64,000 bases of DNA from Macrostomum hystrix. Its lineage: Eukaryota; Platyhelminthes; Macrostomidae. The notes under the pieces were generated by a model, which was given only the letters and a program-made list of their open reading frames with translations, ran no database searches and was not told the origin of the DNA. Within the stretch, counting starts at the first letter, position 1. Every line of letters starts with the position of its first letter. Where the stretch lies: NCBI GenBank assembly GCA_950097015.1, contig CATNEN010000005.1:4517501-4581500 (forward strand), in the 5' to 3' direction. Made by a program: the position numbers and the translations under genes. Below, piece by piece: positions 24,001 through 33,600 of this stretch.

Positions 24001-26334
24001 ATTTTATAGACTGGGATTATCAGATAAAGGATTTAAGAGACTAGAATTACCGGTTAAAGGATTTTTAAGATTTCAGGATTTATTCGAACTGTAGGATTTG
24101 GGAAAAGTTTAACAGGCAAAAAGGTGATTTCAAACTAGATTCTAAGAATCGCCTACACAAGAAAGTAAGAAATGTAATGTAAGTACAAACTTACAAACGA
24201 TTCAGAAGCGGCAGGCGCTGATGCAGAAGGCTCCTCTAATTGACATAGCCAAACGTGCCGGCGACAGGTGACAATTCGGCGGGCCGCCAAATCGCTGGCA
24301 CACTGACGACAACCATTAGAGAGGCTGGGCAGACTGATCAGTATACGACGATGAGGCAGTACGGGTGTTGACACGCAGGCGATGCTGCAGCCGTTCTGGC
24401 CACCATCGCCATGATGATGACGCGACTCAGTCACACAGATTGGCTGATGTCTCATTAGGGCCAGAGGAGAAATGTCGTAGGCCACGGCTAGATTGGCACT
24501 AATAAAGGAGATTGATGGGGATGATAACTGGGTCTAGGGGGTTAGAGAATATGAGTCTAGGGGATTATAGACTGCAAGTCTAGGGGATTAGAGACTGCAA
24601 GTCTAGGGGATTAGAGACTGCAAGTCTAGGAATTATAGACGGCAAGTCTAGGGGATTAGAGACGGCAAGTCGGGGGGATTAGAGACTGCAAGTCTAGGGG
24701 ATTAGAGACTGCAAGTCTAAGGGATTAGAGACGGCAAGTCTAGGGGATTAGAGACGGCAAGTCTAGGGGATTAGAGACTGCAAGTCTAGGGCATTAGAGA
24801 TTGCAGGTCTAGGGGATTAGAGAATATGAGTCTATGGGATTATAGACTGCAAGTCTAGGGGATTAGAGATTGTAGGTCTACAGGATTAAAGACAGTAAGT
24901 CTAGAGGATTAGAGACTGCAAGTCTAGGGGATTAGAGACGGCAAGTCTAGGGGATTAGAGACTGCAAGTCTAGGGGATTAGAGACTGCAAGTCTAGGGGA
25001 TTAGAGACTGCAGGTCTAGGGGATTATAGACGGCAAGTCTAGGGGATTAGAGACGGCAAGTCAAGGGGATTAGAGACTGCAGGTCTAGGGGATTATAGAC
25101 GGCAAGTCTAGGGGATTAGAGACGGCAAGTCAAGGGGATTAGAGACTGCAAGTCTAGGATATTAGAGACTGCAGGTCTAGGGGATTAGAGATTGCAGGTC
25201 TAGGGGATTAGAGAATATGAGTCTAGGGGATTATAGACTGCAAGTCTAGGGGATTAGAGACGGCAAGCCTAGGGGATTAGTGAATAAAATTCTAGGGGGT
25301 TAGAGAATATATGTCTAGGAGATAAGAGAACACAAGTCTATTGGATTAGAGAGAATACGTCGAGGGGATTAGAGAAAAAAAGTTTAAGGATTGGAGAAGA
25401 TAAATCTATGGGATAAGGGAATAAGTCCAGGGGATTAGAGAATATAAGAAGACTAGGGTATAAGGGAAAATTTCTAGGCAATTAAAATTCCTTTCTAGGG
25501 ATCCGAACTTATACTCGTACAACTAAAGAAAATAGGTGTATAAGTTCCGGAAAATACATAAAAGAAATCTGAAAATAGACAGACAACAACAGAAATAGAA
25601 AGTAGGTATCTAGGACGGGGCTGAGTGGCAGAGCGGTTAATGCGTTTGTATCTTGCACCTAAGTCCCCGAGTTCGATTCCGCGGCGAGGCCACAATTATT
25701 TGCCCTCCCCCCAAGTAGAGAAGGCTTGGGGGCTTGTCGTGCAATTCACGCCCTTGTGGGCCAACCTCCAAGGTTGTTGAGTCAACCTCCAGAATGTTGA
25801 ATAGTGTACACTGCCTGACGATGAGAAAGTCAGGTCAGATATGTACACACCTGTGTGCGTGCGTGCTCAGGAGTCAGCCAAATGGGCAGAATTACCAAAT
25901 TATGTGCCATCGCCTGCAGCACTCCTGCAATTATTATTATTAGGCATCTAAGGGAATCAGAATAGACACTTAGTATTGGTAAGCATTAATTATTGATCAG
26001 GGGCAAAAGAAACTGTGTTGACAAACCTAGGCTTAGCCGATTTCAAATCGACATGCCACAGCATTAGCTGGTATTTGTTAGCAAACAGCTCCTCATCGCC
26101 GTCCTGATTGAATCCGACGCCGTCAGAGCCAGAGCCAGATCGATAGGAGCACAACAGTTGACCGTTTGCTAAGAAACCCAGAAACACGTTGGACATCCAA
26201 TCGGTTGGCGCTGCGTTATCAAATAGGCTAGATAGTTTCAGGCGAATAACAGCGCTAAATGATCGCCGATGACATCTAGACTGTTGTCTACAATGAATTA
26301 GGCCGAGCTCTCTGTTTAGAAGCCGACGCTGCAT
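12096..26334 (-). CDS. DCAF15: DCAF15-like CUL4-DDB1 substrate receptor, five exons
   Basis: DCAF15 family proteins recruit substrates to the DDB1-CUL4 ubiquitin ligase. Exons are 26334-26027, 24498-24195, 23609-23092, 13746-13238 and 12757-12096, with phases 2, 0, 2, 1, giving 766 residues (human 600). Exon 1 carries SNVFLGFLANGQLLCSYRS and YQLMLWHVDL, matching the N-terminal block of DCAF15 (human has a FLGF...SY arrangement). Exon 2 has a Cys/His-rich part (GCRQC...CRRH). Exon 5 has VRRQFVQRFVRFILIDECRL, then VIVVETVDDSSQIVING and LWLNLKTG, like the conserved C-terminal half. The middle (exons 3-4) is weakly conserved and carries an acidic stretch NDDDDH; exon 5 adds a Ser/Asp-rich insert. 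The start ATG is directly preceded by an in-frame stop. Intron 4 (9.3 kb) holds Penelope-like and piggyBac remnants and a minisatellite. DET1, a related DDB1 partner, was considered but fits less well. Confidence 0.68.
12879..13155. mobile_element. Fold-back pair of a tRNA-related SINE
   Basis: The left arm begins GTTCAGTCCATGGACTGGGG and the right arm ends with its reverse complement. Inner parts also match inverted, for example ACACAAATTGTTTC with GAACAATTTGTGT, and GGAATCGAACTC with GAGTTCGATTCC. Each arm is about 130 bp and contains a B-box-like GTTCGATTCC, so this looks like two head-to-head copies of one SINE in DCAF15 intron 4. A third fragment with the same end is at 26455-26512. Confidence 0.7.
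13920..14580. other. Unassigned DNA flanking Penelope-like remnants
   Basis: A block at about 13931-13995 (GAGGTCTTCTCTGTGTGCGT, then CCCAGGACCAGTG) is repeated in part at 14586-14630 and 15395-15460, so it probably belongs to the same element family as the neighbours. The part from 14050 to 14500 I do not recognise. Confidence 0.45.
14585..15395 (+). mobile_element. Penelope-like element fragment (GIY-YIG region, decayed)
   Basis: The DNA at 14660-15105 is clearly homologous to the endonuclease end at 20600-21084 (for example TGTGTCTACATTGGAGAGAC and GGCCACAGCCTGTTGGATTT in both). The reading frame is broken by small indels and stops, with a recognisable CVYIGET near its start. Downstream, ACCCTGAGAAAGGC at about 15311 corresponds to ACCCTGAAGAAGGC at 21242 in the other copy. 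It is a dead 3' fragment inside DCAF15 intron 4. Confidence 0.8.
15404..17190 (+). mobile_element. Retroelement ORF1-like region, frame interrupted
   Basis: Several overlapping open frames run in one direction: 15514-15915 is rich in Arg, Ser and Gln, 15995-16393 has a globular composition (LRLWAALEEATATFSQNDIL), and 16823-17137 begins VIGDESLSLSG and continues to VILFPRGHDL. The last part is loosely like the SGNH-hydrolase-type domain found in ORF1 of some retroelements; that is an inference from a short motif. Position between two Penelope-like endonuclease fragments suggests it is the 5' part of the same element. It is not an intact gene. Confidence 0.5.
16490..16715. repeat. ~146-bp direct duplication inside the ORF1-like region
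   Basis: A block starting AACCGCAGGGTCCAGTTGCC and ending GGTCTGTGACCAGA occurs at 16487 and again at 16637 with only a few differences. Confidence 0.85.
17465..17507. repeat. Near-perfect 18-bp hairpin
   Basis: Arms AAAAGGCGTGCGGTAATG (17465-17482) and CATTACCGCACGCTTTTT (17490-17507) pair with one mismatch around a seven-base loop. The motif ATTACCGCA recurs at 17555. It lies between the ORF1-like region and the piggyBac remnant and may be an end structure of a mobile element. Confidence 0.8.
17789..19590 (+). pseudogene. piggyBac-type transposase, inactivated
   Basis: Cut-and-paste DDD transposase of the piggyBac family. The N-terminus is acidic and has three tandem copies of a LQESGEDVAIDE block. 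The core follows: FLRLFLTNQLLDSIV, WSISDIHCTPFF, then SVDESLILYKGR with the first catalytic Asp, HVFVDKWFAS with the second, and MGGVDRLDAM with the third. A Cys-rich C-terminal domain (HCRVCYSRG, FCCTVC, CPRSCFEEWH) ends the frame. The frame is broken by a TGA at 18764, a frameshift around 18915-18945 and a TAG at 19185 where a Trp is usual. Few lesions suggest a fairly recent death. No terminal repeats with TTAA were identified. It sits in DCAF15 intron 4, transcribed against the gene. Confidence 0.9.
19600..20215. other. AT-rich DNA after the piggyBac remnant
   Basis: No gene seen. It probably contains the 3' end of the piggyBac element; CCCTTTGCTGC at about 20014 resembles piggyBac-type termini, but its orientation and partner do not form a clear end pair. 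Confidence 0.4.
20220..21350 (+). mobile_element. Penelope-like element 3' end with GIY-YIG endonuclease
   Basis: One frame from 20275 to 21084 is interrupted by a single TAA at 20563. Before the stop it has a Cys-rich linker (CNNETCRVCRQHG); after it come VYSILCRSC, CVYIGETGGALEVRLQAH, VSRHFRSTGH and DMELKLISLLQT. These match the GIY-YIG endonuclease that follows the reverse transcriptase in Penelope-like elements: the paired tyrosines, the catalytic Arg and the Glu are present. No reverse transcriptase is left upstream; the piggyBac remnant is there instead. The 3' part carries a CTGAAGA...GAAA arrangement at 21245-21271. Confidence 0.85.
21355..21845. other. AT-rich spacer inside DCAF15 intron 4
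   Basis: Short TCTA microsatellite at 21340-21365, then a small duplication of GTCATATTAAATGC near 21408-21435. No gene seen. Confidence 0.5.
21850..22955. repeat. 16-bp minisatellite, GAGATGAGACACGGGA
   Basis: About 70 units of 16 bp with 15-bp and 17-bp variants (GACAGGGA, GACAGGGTAGAGTT). Larger blocks are duplicated, so long phantom frames (over 350 codons, Leu/Ser/Pro only) appear on the minus strand. On the DCAF15 sense strand the array is pyrimidine-rich. Its reverse complement is the unit of the array at 48125-49305. Confidence 0.97.
23690..24095. repeat. 30-bp minisatellite in DCAF15 intron 2
   Basis: About 13 units with GATTATCAGTTAGAGGATTA followed by AGGAGACTAG. The unit is the same family as that at 10345-11060, about 13 kb away. 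Confidence 0.9.
24530..25490. repeat. 23-bp minisatellite in DCAF15 intron 1
   Basis: About 40 units around TCTAGGGGATTAGAGACTGC with AAG, with CTGCAAG, CGGCAAG and ATATGAG variants. It is diverged at the right end. Confidence 0.95.
25617..25945 (+). mobile_element. tRNA-derived SINE, copy 1
   Basis: The head has an A-box like a Ser/Leu tRNA (TGGCAGAGCGG) and B-box GTTCGATTCC. The body contains GGGGCTTGTCGTGCAATT, GTACACACCTGTGTG and AGGAGTCAGC, all shared with copy 2 at 29204-29555. It is inside DCAF15 intron 1, antisense to the gene. Confidence 0.85.
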
Positions 26335-26454
26335 TTAGCTTTAGCTAGAAGAAAGAATGATCGAGTAATATACTCGTAGGATTGCTCAGATTTGAAGTCA
26401 CTCTATGTACGTAAATAGAAATAACACTTAACCCAGATTTAAAGCGGCGCTTTT

Positions 26455-26512
26455 AAAGGCTGCGTGTACAACTGATCAGTCCATGGACTGGGGAGACGGC
26501 GACATACACAAA
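26455..26512. mobile_element. SINE fragment near the DCAF15 start
   Basis: Shares AAGGCTGCGT, then CAGTCCATGGACTGGGG, with the fold-back SINE at 12879-13155. It lies about 120 bp upstream of the DCAF15 start codon. Confidence 0.6.
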
Positions 26513-26514
26513 CT

Positions 26515-27055
26515 CACCTAAATTTCTAACCTGCAGTTAATTTTGGTACTGGAATAATGAGAATAATGTGTCTCGCTTAAAGTCATAGTAAACATTTTGT
26601 TACAATTAAACAATAAGAACTAAATAATTTTTAATCACATCAAATAATAGAAATAAGCTTCACAAACGAATGTATTTAACAATGAATTCGTTTATTTTTG
26701 TTTAATAAATTATTTAAAAAATTAATCATAGCGAGGCTATTAGTATGATTAACTGTAATTAAATTGATTAATGTTTAGTATGCGGGATATACATTACTAA
26801 ATTAGGCGATGCTATTAAAAGCAAAGTAAAATTTTGAGAAATTAGCGTTTAAAAAAGTTAAAAGAAATTTGAAACACGTTTTAGCATGGGCATAGCAGAT
26901 ATACAAAAAAGGATATACAAATATCTATTTCATTAGCATGTTCGAGTAACACACAAGTCTTGGATTTACAGACAAAATTCTACGCGAATCTAGATTATCT
27001 ATTTCACTAATATTGACTTATCTCCCAAATACAAGATTATGTATCAGATTGGAGA
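26515..27055. other. AT-rich spacer between TTC14 and DCAF15
   Basis: No gene or repeat recognised. It probably contains the DCAF15 promoter. Confidence 0.5.
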
Positions 27056-27059
27056 TAAA

Positions 27060-27440
27060 CAACCAACTTAAAAGATTTGGGATTACCCACCGTCATGCCA
27101 AATTTGGGTTTGACTACCGTCACAGCAGATTAGGATTAAGTAACGAAATCACAAATTAGGGATTAACTACTATCGAGCCAGATTAGGGATTAACTACCGA
27201 GAGACCAGATTAGGGATTAACTACTGAAAGAACAGATTAGGGATTAACTAACGTCAGACAAGATTAGGGATTAAGTACCGGTAGACCAGATTAGGGATTA
27301 AGTACCGTTAGACTAGATTAGGGATTAACTACCGGTAGACCAGATTAAGGATTAAGTACCGTTAGACTAGATTAGGGTTTAACTAAAACTGACCAAATTG
27401 TGTCTTGATAATTAGGAGAACGGATTAGGGATTAGCATCC
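27060..27440. repeat. 27-bp minisatellite with GATTAGGGATTAA
   Basis: About 13 diverged units with GATTAGGGATTAACTACCG followed by a TAGACCA part, just 3' of TTC14. TTAGGG occurs once per unit but not as a telomeric tandem. Confidence 0.85.
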
Positions 27441-27609
27441 AACAAACCACATTGTGTCTAAAAAAATTAAAACTAGTATTTCATTGATTAAAGATGATTC
27501 CGAGCTTTCACGCCTAAATACAATGTCTAAGCGCCGACTGACAATTGACTCGCACCATTAAACCATATTAAGCATGAACGAACAATGGCCATTGAAAGCG
27601 AATCGATTT

Positions 27610-30600
27610 CTAGTCCAAGTCAATATCCCGCTTCTTCTGCTTCAATTCGGCCAGGAAATTTTCCAATTCAGCCAGAGTCTCCTCCGGACGCGGCTGCTCG
27701 GATGACTCCGGCTGTGGTTCCGACTTCGATGCAGCTGACGGAGCTGGCGGCGATGCCTCCTTTGACGTCGACCGGCTTGAGATTGGAGAATTAGCTGCCT
27801 TCGCCGGCTTACTTAAATCGCTATTTTTAGCCTTGGAAACCACAGGACTTATCTCTCTTTTTTTATTAGTATTATTGCGCGATTGGATAACACGGGCCCG
27901 CGTGAACTGCGGCGAGCGCGATCGTGAACGCGATAGTGAACGTGAATGTGATCGTGAACGTGAACGCGATCGTGAATAAGAACGACTTCGTCTGCCGCCG
28001 TAGCGACTATTGTAGAAGAATCGACCGCGGCCGCGGCCTCGACCGTAGAAGCCACCGCCGCCGCCGCGCCCTCTGGAATTCCAAACGCGACCCCGCGCTG
28101 GGCTACGGCTGCGGCTACGGCTACGGCTGCGGCTGCGGCTACGACGACTACGACTTTGACTACGGCTACGATCACGACTGCGGCTACGACTCCGGCTAGG
28201 ACTAAGGCGATAATTGCGTCGATTGTCTCGAAGCGGGTGCGTCGGCGGTGGCTGCTGAACTGTTGATGACGAAGGCTTCGCACTGGCTGAATTAGTTGGA
28301 CCTGGACGCATTGACGAATAGAAACGCGGATGCAATTGATGACGCTGCGGCGGCTGCTGCTGCTGCTGCGGCGGCGGAGGCTGCTGCTGTTGCTGCTGCT
28401 CTTCGCGGGACGGTGACAATCTCTGTCGACTGGTTCCAGCATCGCGGCTAGGCGAATAACGCCTATGCCGTTCTTCAATTTCTCGAATCTTCCGCTGCAC
28501 AGCTGTCAATCGTTCGGTTTCAGTAGAGGCTCCTGACTGAGGCTGCCTACCGCTGCTAGCTGAAGGGGCAGGAATATGATCTGGTTCATCGGCAATAACT
28601 GGCACTAGTTTGGCTGTTGAACTTTTAAAGCTCTCGTCATGGTGCCTCTTGACGACGCGAGACGATGCTGTTGAAGGCGCGGCAGGGACAGTGGCAGACG
28701 ATGATCGAATACCGCCCTCCGCACTGCCAAGCGCTGCTAGGGGCTTCCAAAGAAGCTGTGCCTACAATAGCAGAATGTGTCATTCATTAATCGTCCACAA
28801 TTGCGATTTAAGAAATCCTTAAAACTTTTTACGAATTGCCAGTTTTAATAAGAGTCACTTTGCTAAACTGATTCAGTTTTTGTTGCAATTTCTTCTAAAG
28901 TGTCTCCCTTTCTTAGAAATGTTCCTGTTCTTAGAGTTTTCACATCTATCTTTGTGATAATACTTTTTCTGCATTCAATTCTTGCTGAACTGCATTCGAT
29001 TCTTGCTGAACTGCATTCGATTCTTGCTGAACTGCATTCGATTCTTGCTGAACTGCATTCGATTCTTACTGAACTGCATTCGATTCTTGCTGAACTGCAT
29101 TCAATTATTGCTGAACTGCATTCGATTCTTGCTGAACTGCATTCAATTCTTGCTGAACTGCATTCGATTCTTGCCAAACTATAGTAAAAGTAAAGTAAAA
29201 GCAGGGGCTCGGTGGCAGAGCGGTCTAACGCGTTAGCCTTTCGCACCAAGGTCCCTAAGTTCGATTCCACGGCTAGGTCACATTTATTTGGGGCGCAGCC
29301 GCAGAGAGAAGAAGGCTTCGGGGCTTGTCGTGCAATTTACGCCCTTGAGGGCTAACCTACAAGGCACAGGGAAGCGTACAGTTTCTGACAATGAGAGAGT
29401 CAAGGCAGATGTACACACCTGTGTGAGCGTTTGCCTGCGTACGGTATTCTGTGTGCGTGTGTGTTCAGGAGTCAGCGAAATAGGCAGAATTGCCTTCTCG
29501 CTGGCTGCGGGTCTAGTGTCACCAAATGATGAGCCACTGCCCGCAGTATCTATATCTTAATGCGACATGGTAAACCAAGTTAAGGATTGTCCTAAGGGGA
29601 AGATATGAGTCCACAGTAGAACTACCAAGGGGGAATTCCCCCTGACAATTTTTTTTGCTGCACCTGAACGGAGCAACGCAAGCACACGAAACTCAAGAAC
29701 ACGGGCAAACTTTTTGTTGCGCATCTTCTGAAACAAGAATCACGTCGCCAGCTCTTCAGACCGTCAAGATATTTAATGGTTCTGGCTGAAGGTCGGATTT
29801 TTCCCATAAGCGCTAGTGTATTTCTATATACCACTATACACGAATTAGCACTGCGCCTCGGTGCAGCCTTGCCAGGCCTTCCAACTTTATCAGAAAAGCA
29901 CCTGAATGTGCCTGCATCATCTCCGTCTTCGGTGGTCACCTACCTTTATCTAGACGGAATTGCTGGACCTTCAAGACTACAAGAGGTGGAACTATGTCGC
30001 TATGACGTGAATGACCTGACTTGAATTTCTCCATTTTCACTACTCAAGCCTAAATATCAGGCGCAGCTCAACCAGAGTACACCACTGCCTAGACTGTCGA
30101 CCAATCAGTCATCACCCAACGGCAAAAAAATTTACAGGCGGGGGGAGAATTTCGGGTAAATCTAATTCCGGGATTCGATTATCTAATCCTAGAAATACAT
30201 TTTAGGACAGTTGCATAGAAATAAGCAGAAAGAAATGGTCAAGCGAAATGTCAAACACCCGATGCGCCAACTAATACTAGCAAAGGAAAAGAAAATTTGT
30301 TACGGCTTAGAACAGAATGGTAGACCTTATTCACAGAGAATGAATGACAGTAGTTGAAGCTTATTTTCTAGACTGGATTCCTGTATAAGCATTGAAGAAG
30401 AATTGACGCGAACACAGCAAAAAGAAACCTTTCACATAATAGATAGTGAATTCCATTTAATCACTTAATTCCAAGAGGAAGCCCTGCATAGTAAATCCCT
30501 TCTCGTGTGTCAGTCAAATGCTAATACTCACACTTCAATTCCAAAAGTGCAATAATACTAGATATGCAACTACAAAGTCTATGCCGCGACTTCGCTATAC

Positions 30601-33600
30601 GGAAAAGCCAGTTAAAAAAATTCAGTTCAGCACACAATGACTTGCTTTAGATTATGCGTAATCGAAGAAACAAAACCCCCGTGTCTTCTAACTCCGATTT
30701 CCAATCACAACCGTGTCTTATCCTACCCGTGTCTGATCGTTACCGTGTTCTATCTTCCTAATCTCTTGTCACTCCCGTGTTCTATCTTCCTAATCTCTTG
30801 TCACTCCCGTGTTCTATCTTCCTAATCTCTTGTCACTCCCGTGTTCTATCTTCCTAATCTCTTGTCACTCCCGTGTCTAATCACTCCCGTGTCTAATCAC
30901 TCTCGTGTATAATCACTCCCGTGTATAATCACTCCCGTGTCTAATCTCTCTCGTGTCTAATCACTCTCGTGTCTAATCTCTCTCGTGTCTAATCACTCCC
31001 GTGTCTAATCACTCTTGTGTCTAATCACTCTCGTGTATAATAACTCTCGTGTATAATCACTCTCGTGGCTTATCTTCGGAATCTCTTATCACACCCCTGC
31101 TTAATCACTCGTCGTCTCGTGCCTTATCTTCCTAATCTCTTATTACACTCGTGTCTAATAACTCCCGTGTCTTATTTTCCGTATCTCTTATCACTCCCGT
31201 GTCTTATCACTCTCGTATCCTATCTTCCAAATCCCTTATCGCACCCTTATCCCATCTCCCGATTGTCTCGTCTCTCCCGTGGCTAATATCTCCACTGTCT
31301 CATCTCCCTAAAGACTTATCTCTTACGTATAATAATCATATCTTCTCTCATTGTTTGCCTCTCCTTGCCCATTCGTTGTTAAATTGAGCTTGATTTCGAA
31401 TTTTGAATTTAAACCACAGTAGGTAGATTCAGACTCGAAGTCTACTACTATAAGTAAGTAACAATACATTTTTGAAATCTTACCTGATTATTGTCAGAAG
31501 ACGTTGCGGGTCGTTGGAGGAGTGCGTTTGTTACACTTGCCGTCTTAGTTGCCTTACAAGGCGGCGACTGCGACTGCCGCTGCTGCTGCTGCTGCTGCGG
31601 AGCAGACTTTCGAATAATAAAGTCTAAAAATCATTTTTATATGTACATTGTGTACAAAACAAAATACTGAAACTAAATTTAACAAAAAATTTGACAATCC
31701 AACTGCGAAAACTTACTCTCAAACTCCATAAAATCTTCATCAGCTTTTTTGTCTGCAGTTGTCTGCGACTGGCCGGACGACTTAACTAACACAACACGGC
31801 GAACTTCTGTTGGCGAACCAACCGGGCTTTTATCTTCCTGCTGCTGCTGCTGTTGTTGTTTCTGCTGCTGTTTAACAGCATGCCCCAGTCTAGACTGAAA
31901 TGACATTGAAGAAAACTTTCCACCGCCAGATTCTGACACCCTAGCATCAGACTGACGTTGGTGCTGATTACCAGACGAGGAAGATGGAGGCGGCGTGCCA
32001 CCGGGTGAAATTTCCATATCGGCCTCTTCAACCACATCTGGTCCGGGATCGTACTGTTGAAGTCGATCGCCTGGGCGTCTATCACTATCCGGTCGTTGCT
32101 GATCGCGATGCGACGAACGACGCGGACTGCGCTCGCGTTCAAGTCGACTATCTCGACTGCGTCTCTGTTTAGCCTCGTCTGAGCCAGAGTGCTGATAATC
32201 TCGATGATGGCCGGAAAATTGATCGCGATTTTTAACGTCATACGGACTGCGATCTCGACGAATTTCAAATCGACCCGGATCGTATCGATCTTGATCTTCT
32301 CTATTGGAATGATATGACTCTGCCTGGTGGAATGCATCGCGACCAGAATCTGATAGATCATATTCAGGCTTTCGATCATATCGATCGTAGCCTTCTCTGG
32401 GTACTCTATCGGAGTATTCTCGACTTTCTCTATTGTAGCGATTGTGACTATCTTTATTCAACGGCTTGTCGTAATGTCTGCGATCGTCAATAAAAAAAGG
32501 ACTCGACTCTCTAGCTAACTGATCGTCTTTCATCCTTTGACTGGGTTCTCTATCGAGTCTATTGCGCTCGCCAGAGTTAGGTGATTGCATAGGCTCTGCG
32601 TCGTAATGGTCACGAATAGCAGATCTGGAACCCTTCACAGCCTGACTAGGATAGCCTGATTCAGTGTGACTATAACGGCTGCGACTTCCAGTGCCGACAT
32701 AATTTGCATCGCTGTCAAAGTGTTCACGATCGAATCTGTCACGGTCTAAAGCTGCGTGACTTCTATCTCTATTGGATCGGATTCGACCGCCACTAAAGTC
32801 GTCATCTTTTTCGCGACTTCTCTGATAAGGACTTGGAGTCCGGTCAAATTGAGCGCCAGGCTTTCTATCAAGAATCTCGCGGCTTGGCGGCTTCCTATCG
32901 AAACTAGAGCCGCGACCGCCACCAATGGTGTGACCTCTGCTAGTAGGACTGTGCTCATAGTCTCTCATAGGACTGTGCCGACTACGACTGTGACGCTTTT
33001 CACCTTTGCGACTTAACCCCTTTTTATGCGCCTGCTCACTCGACTTTGATGAAGAAGACGACGACGATGCTGATGAAGAAGCTGACCGAATTGAGGAGCT
33101 TCTTTCACGAGTGGACTGCTTTCGAGAATAGGCTCGTTCCAAAGCAGCAAAGCCTCGCTCTTTGTTATCTGAATTGCGCGACTTGGGATTCTCCAGTTTG
33201 ATTCGCTTGTCAACTAGTCTAGCATCCTCGGTGGAGGCAGGCGGTGGACGAAGAGCGTGCGGTAGCGAGCTGACTGGATCCGCACGTCGCTGCACTGACG
33301 AAGAAGACGACGATGATAGCTGGGCTGTCACTGGAGGCGGTGGAGGTGGCCCGGATGTCTTTGACTGCGACGGCGCGGGAGAAAAACTCGGCGAACGACG
33401 CTTCCGTTGCGGACTAACTGAGTGCTGCGATTCGTTGCGTCGGCGACTTGTTTTGTGATCCTCTTCGACTCTAGATCGATGTCGGCTGTAGAAAAAAATG
33501 AAAATAAAAACATTATTTAATAATTTTAAATAGTTTAAAGGTATTTCGTAAATATGACTCACCTCTTTCCAGTAGCGGCACTATTATCAGAGACAATTGA

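Noticed and set aside
25617-25692. Functional Ser/Leu tRNA gene
   Set aside because: The tRNA-like part is fused to a body shared with 29204-29555, so it is a SINE head.
12096-26334. DET1 as the identity of the five-exon gene
   Set aside because: The FLGF...SY N-terminal block and the C-terminal ILIDECRL...VVETVDDSSQIVING block resemble DCAF15 better than DET1.
27060-27440. Interstitial telomere repeat
   Set aside because: TTAGGG occurs only once per 27-bp unit with unrelated bases between, so it is not a (TTAGGG)n tract.
27849-28478. Val/Ala-rich and Arg-rich frames overlapping the TTC14 tail
   Set aside because: Shadow frames of the RS-rich exon; the TTC14 frame splices in phase and ends at 27610.
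29622-29939. 105-codon minus-strand frame as a gene
   Set aside because: No recognisable domain, Arg/Ser-rich composition, lies in a TTC14 intron next to a SINE; at most a retroelement scrap.
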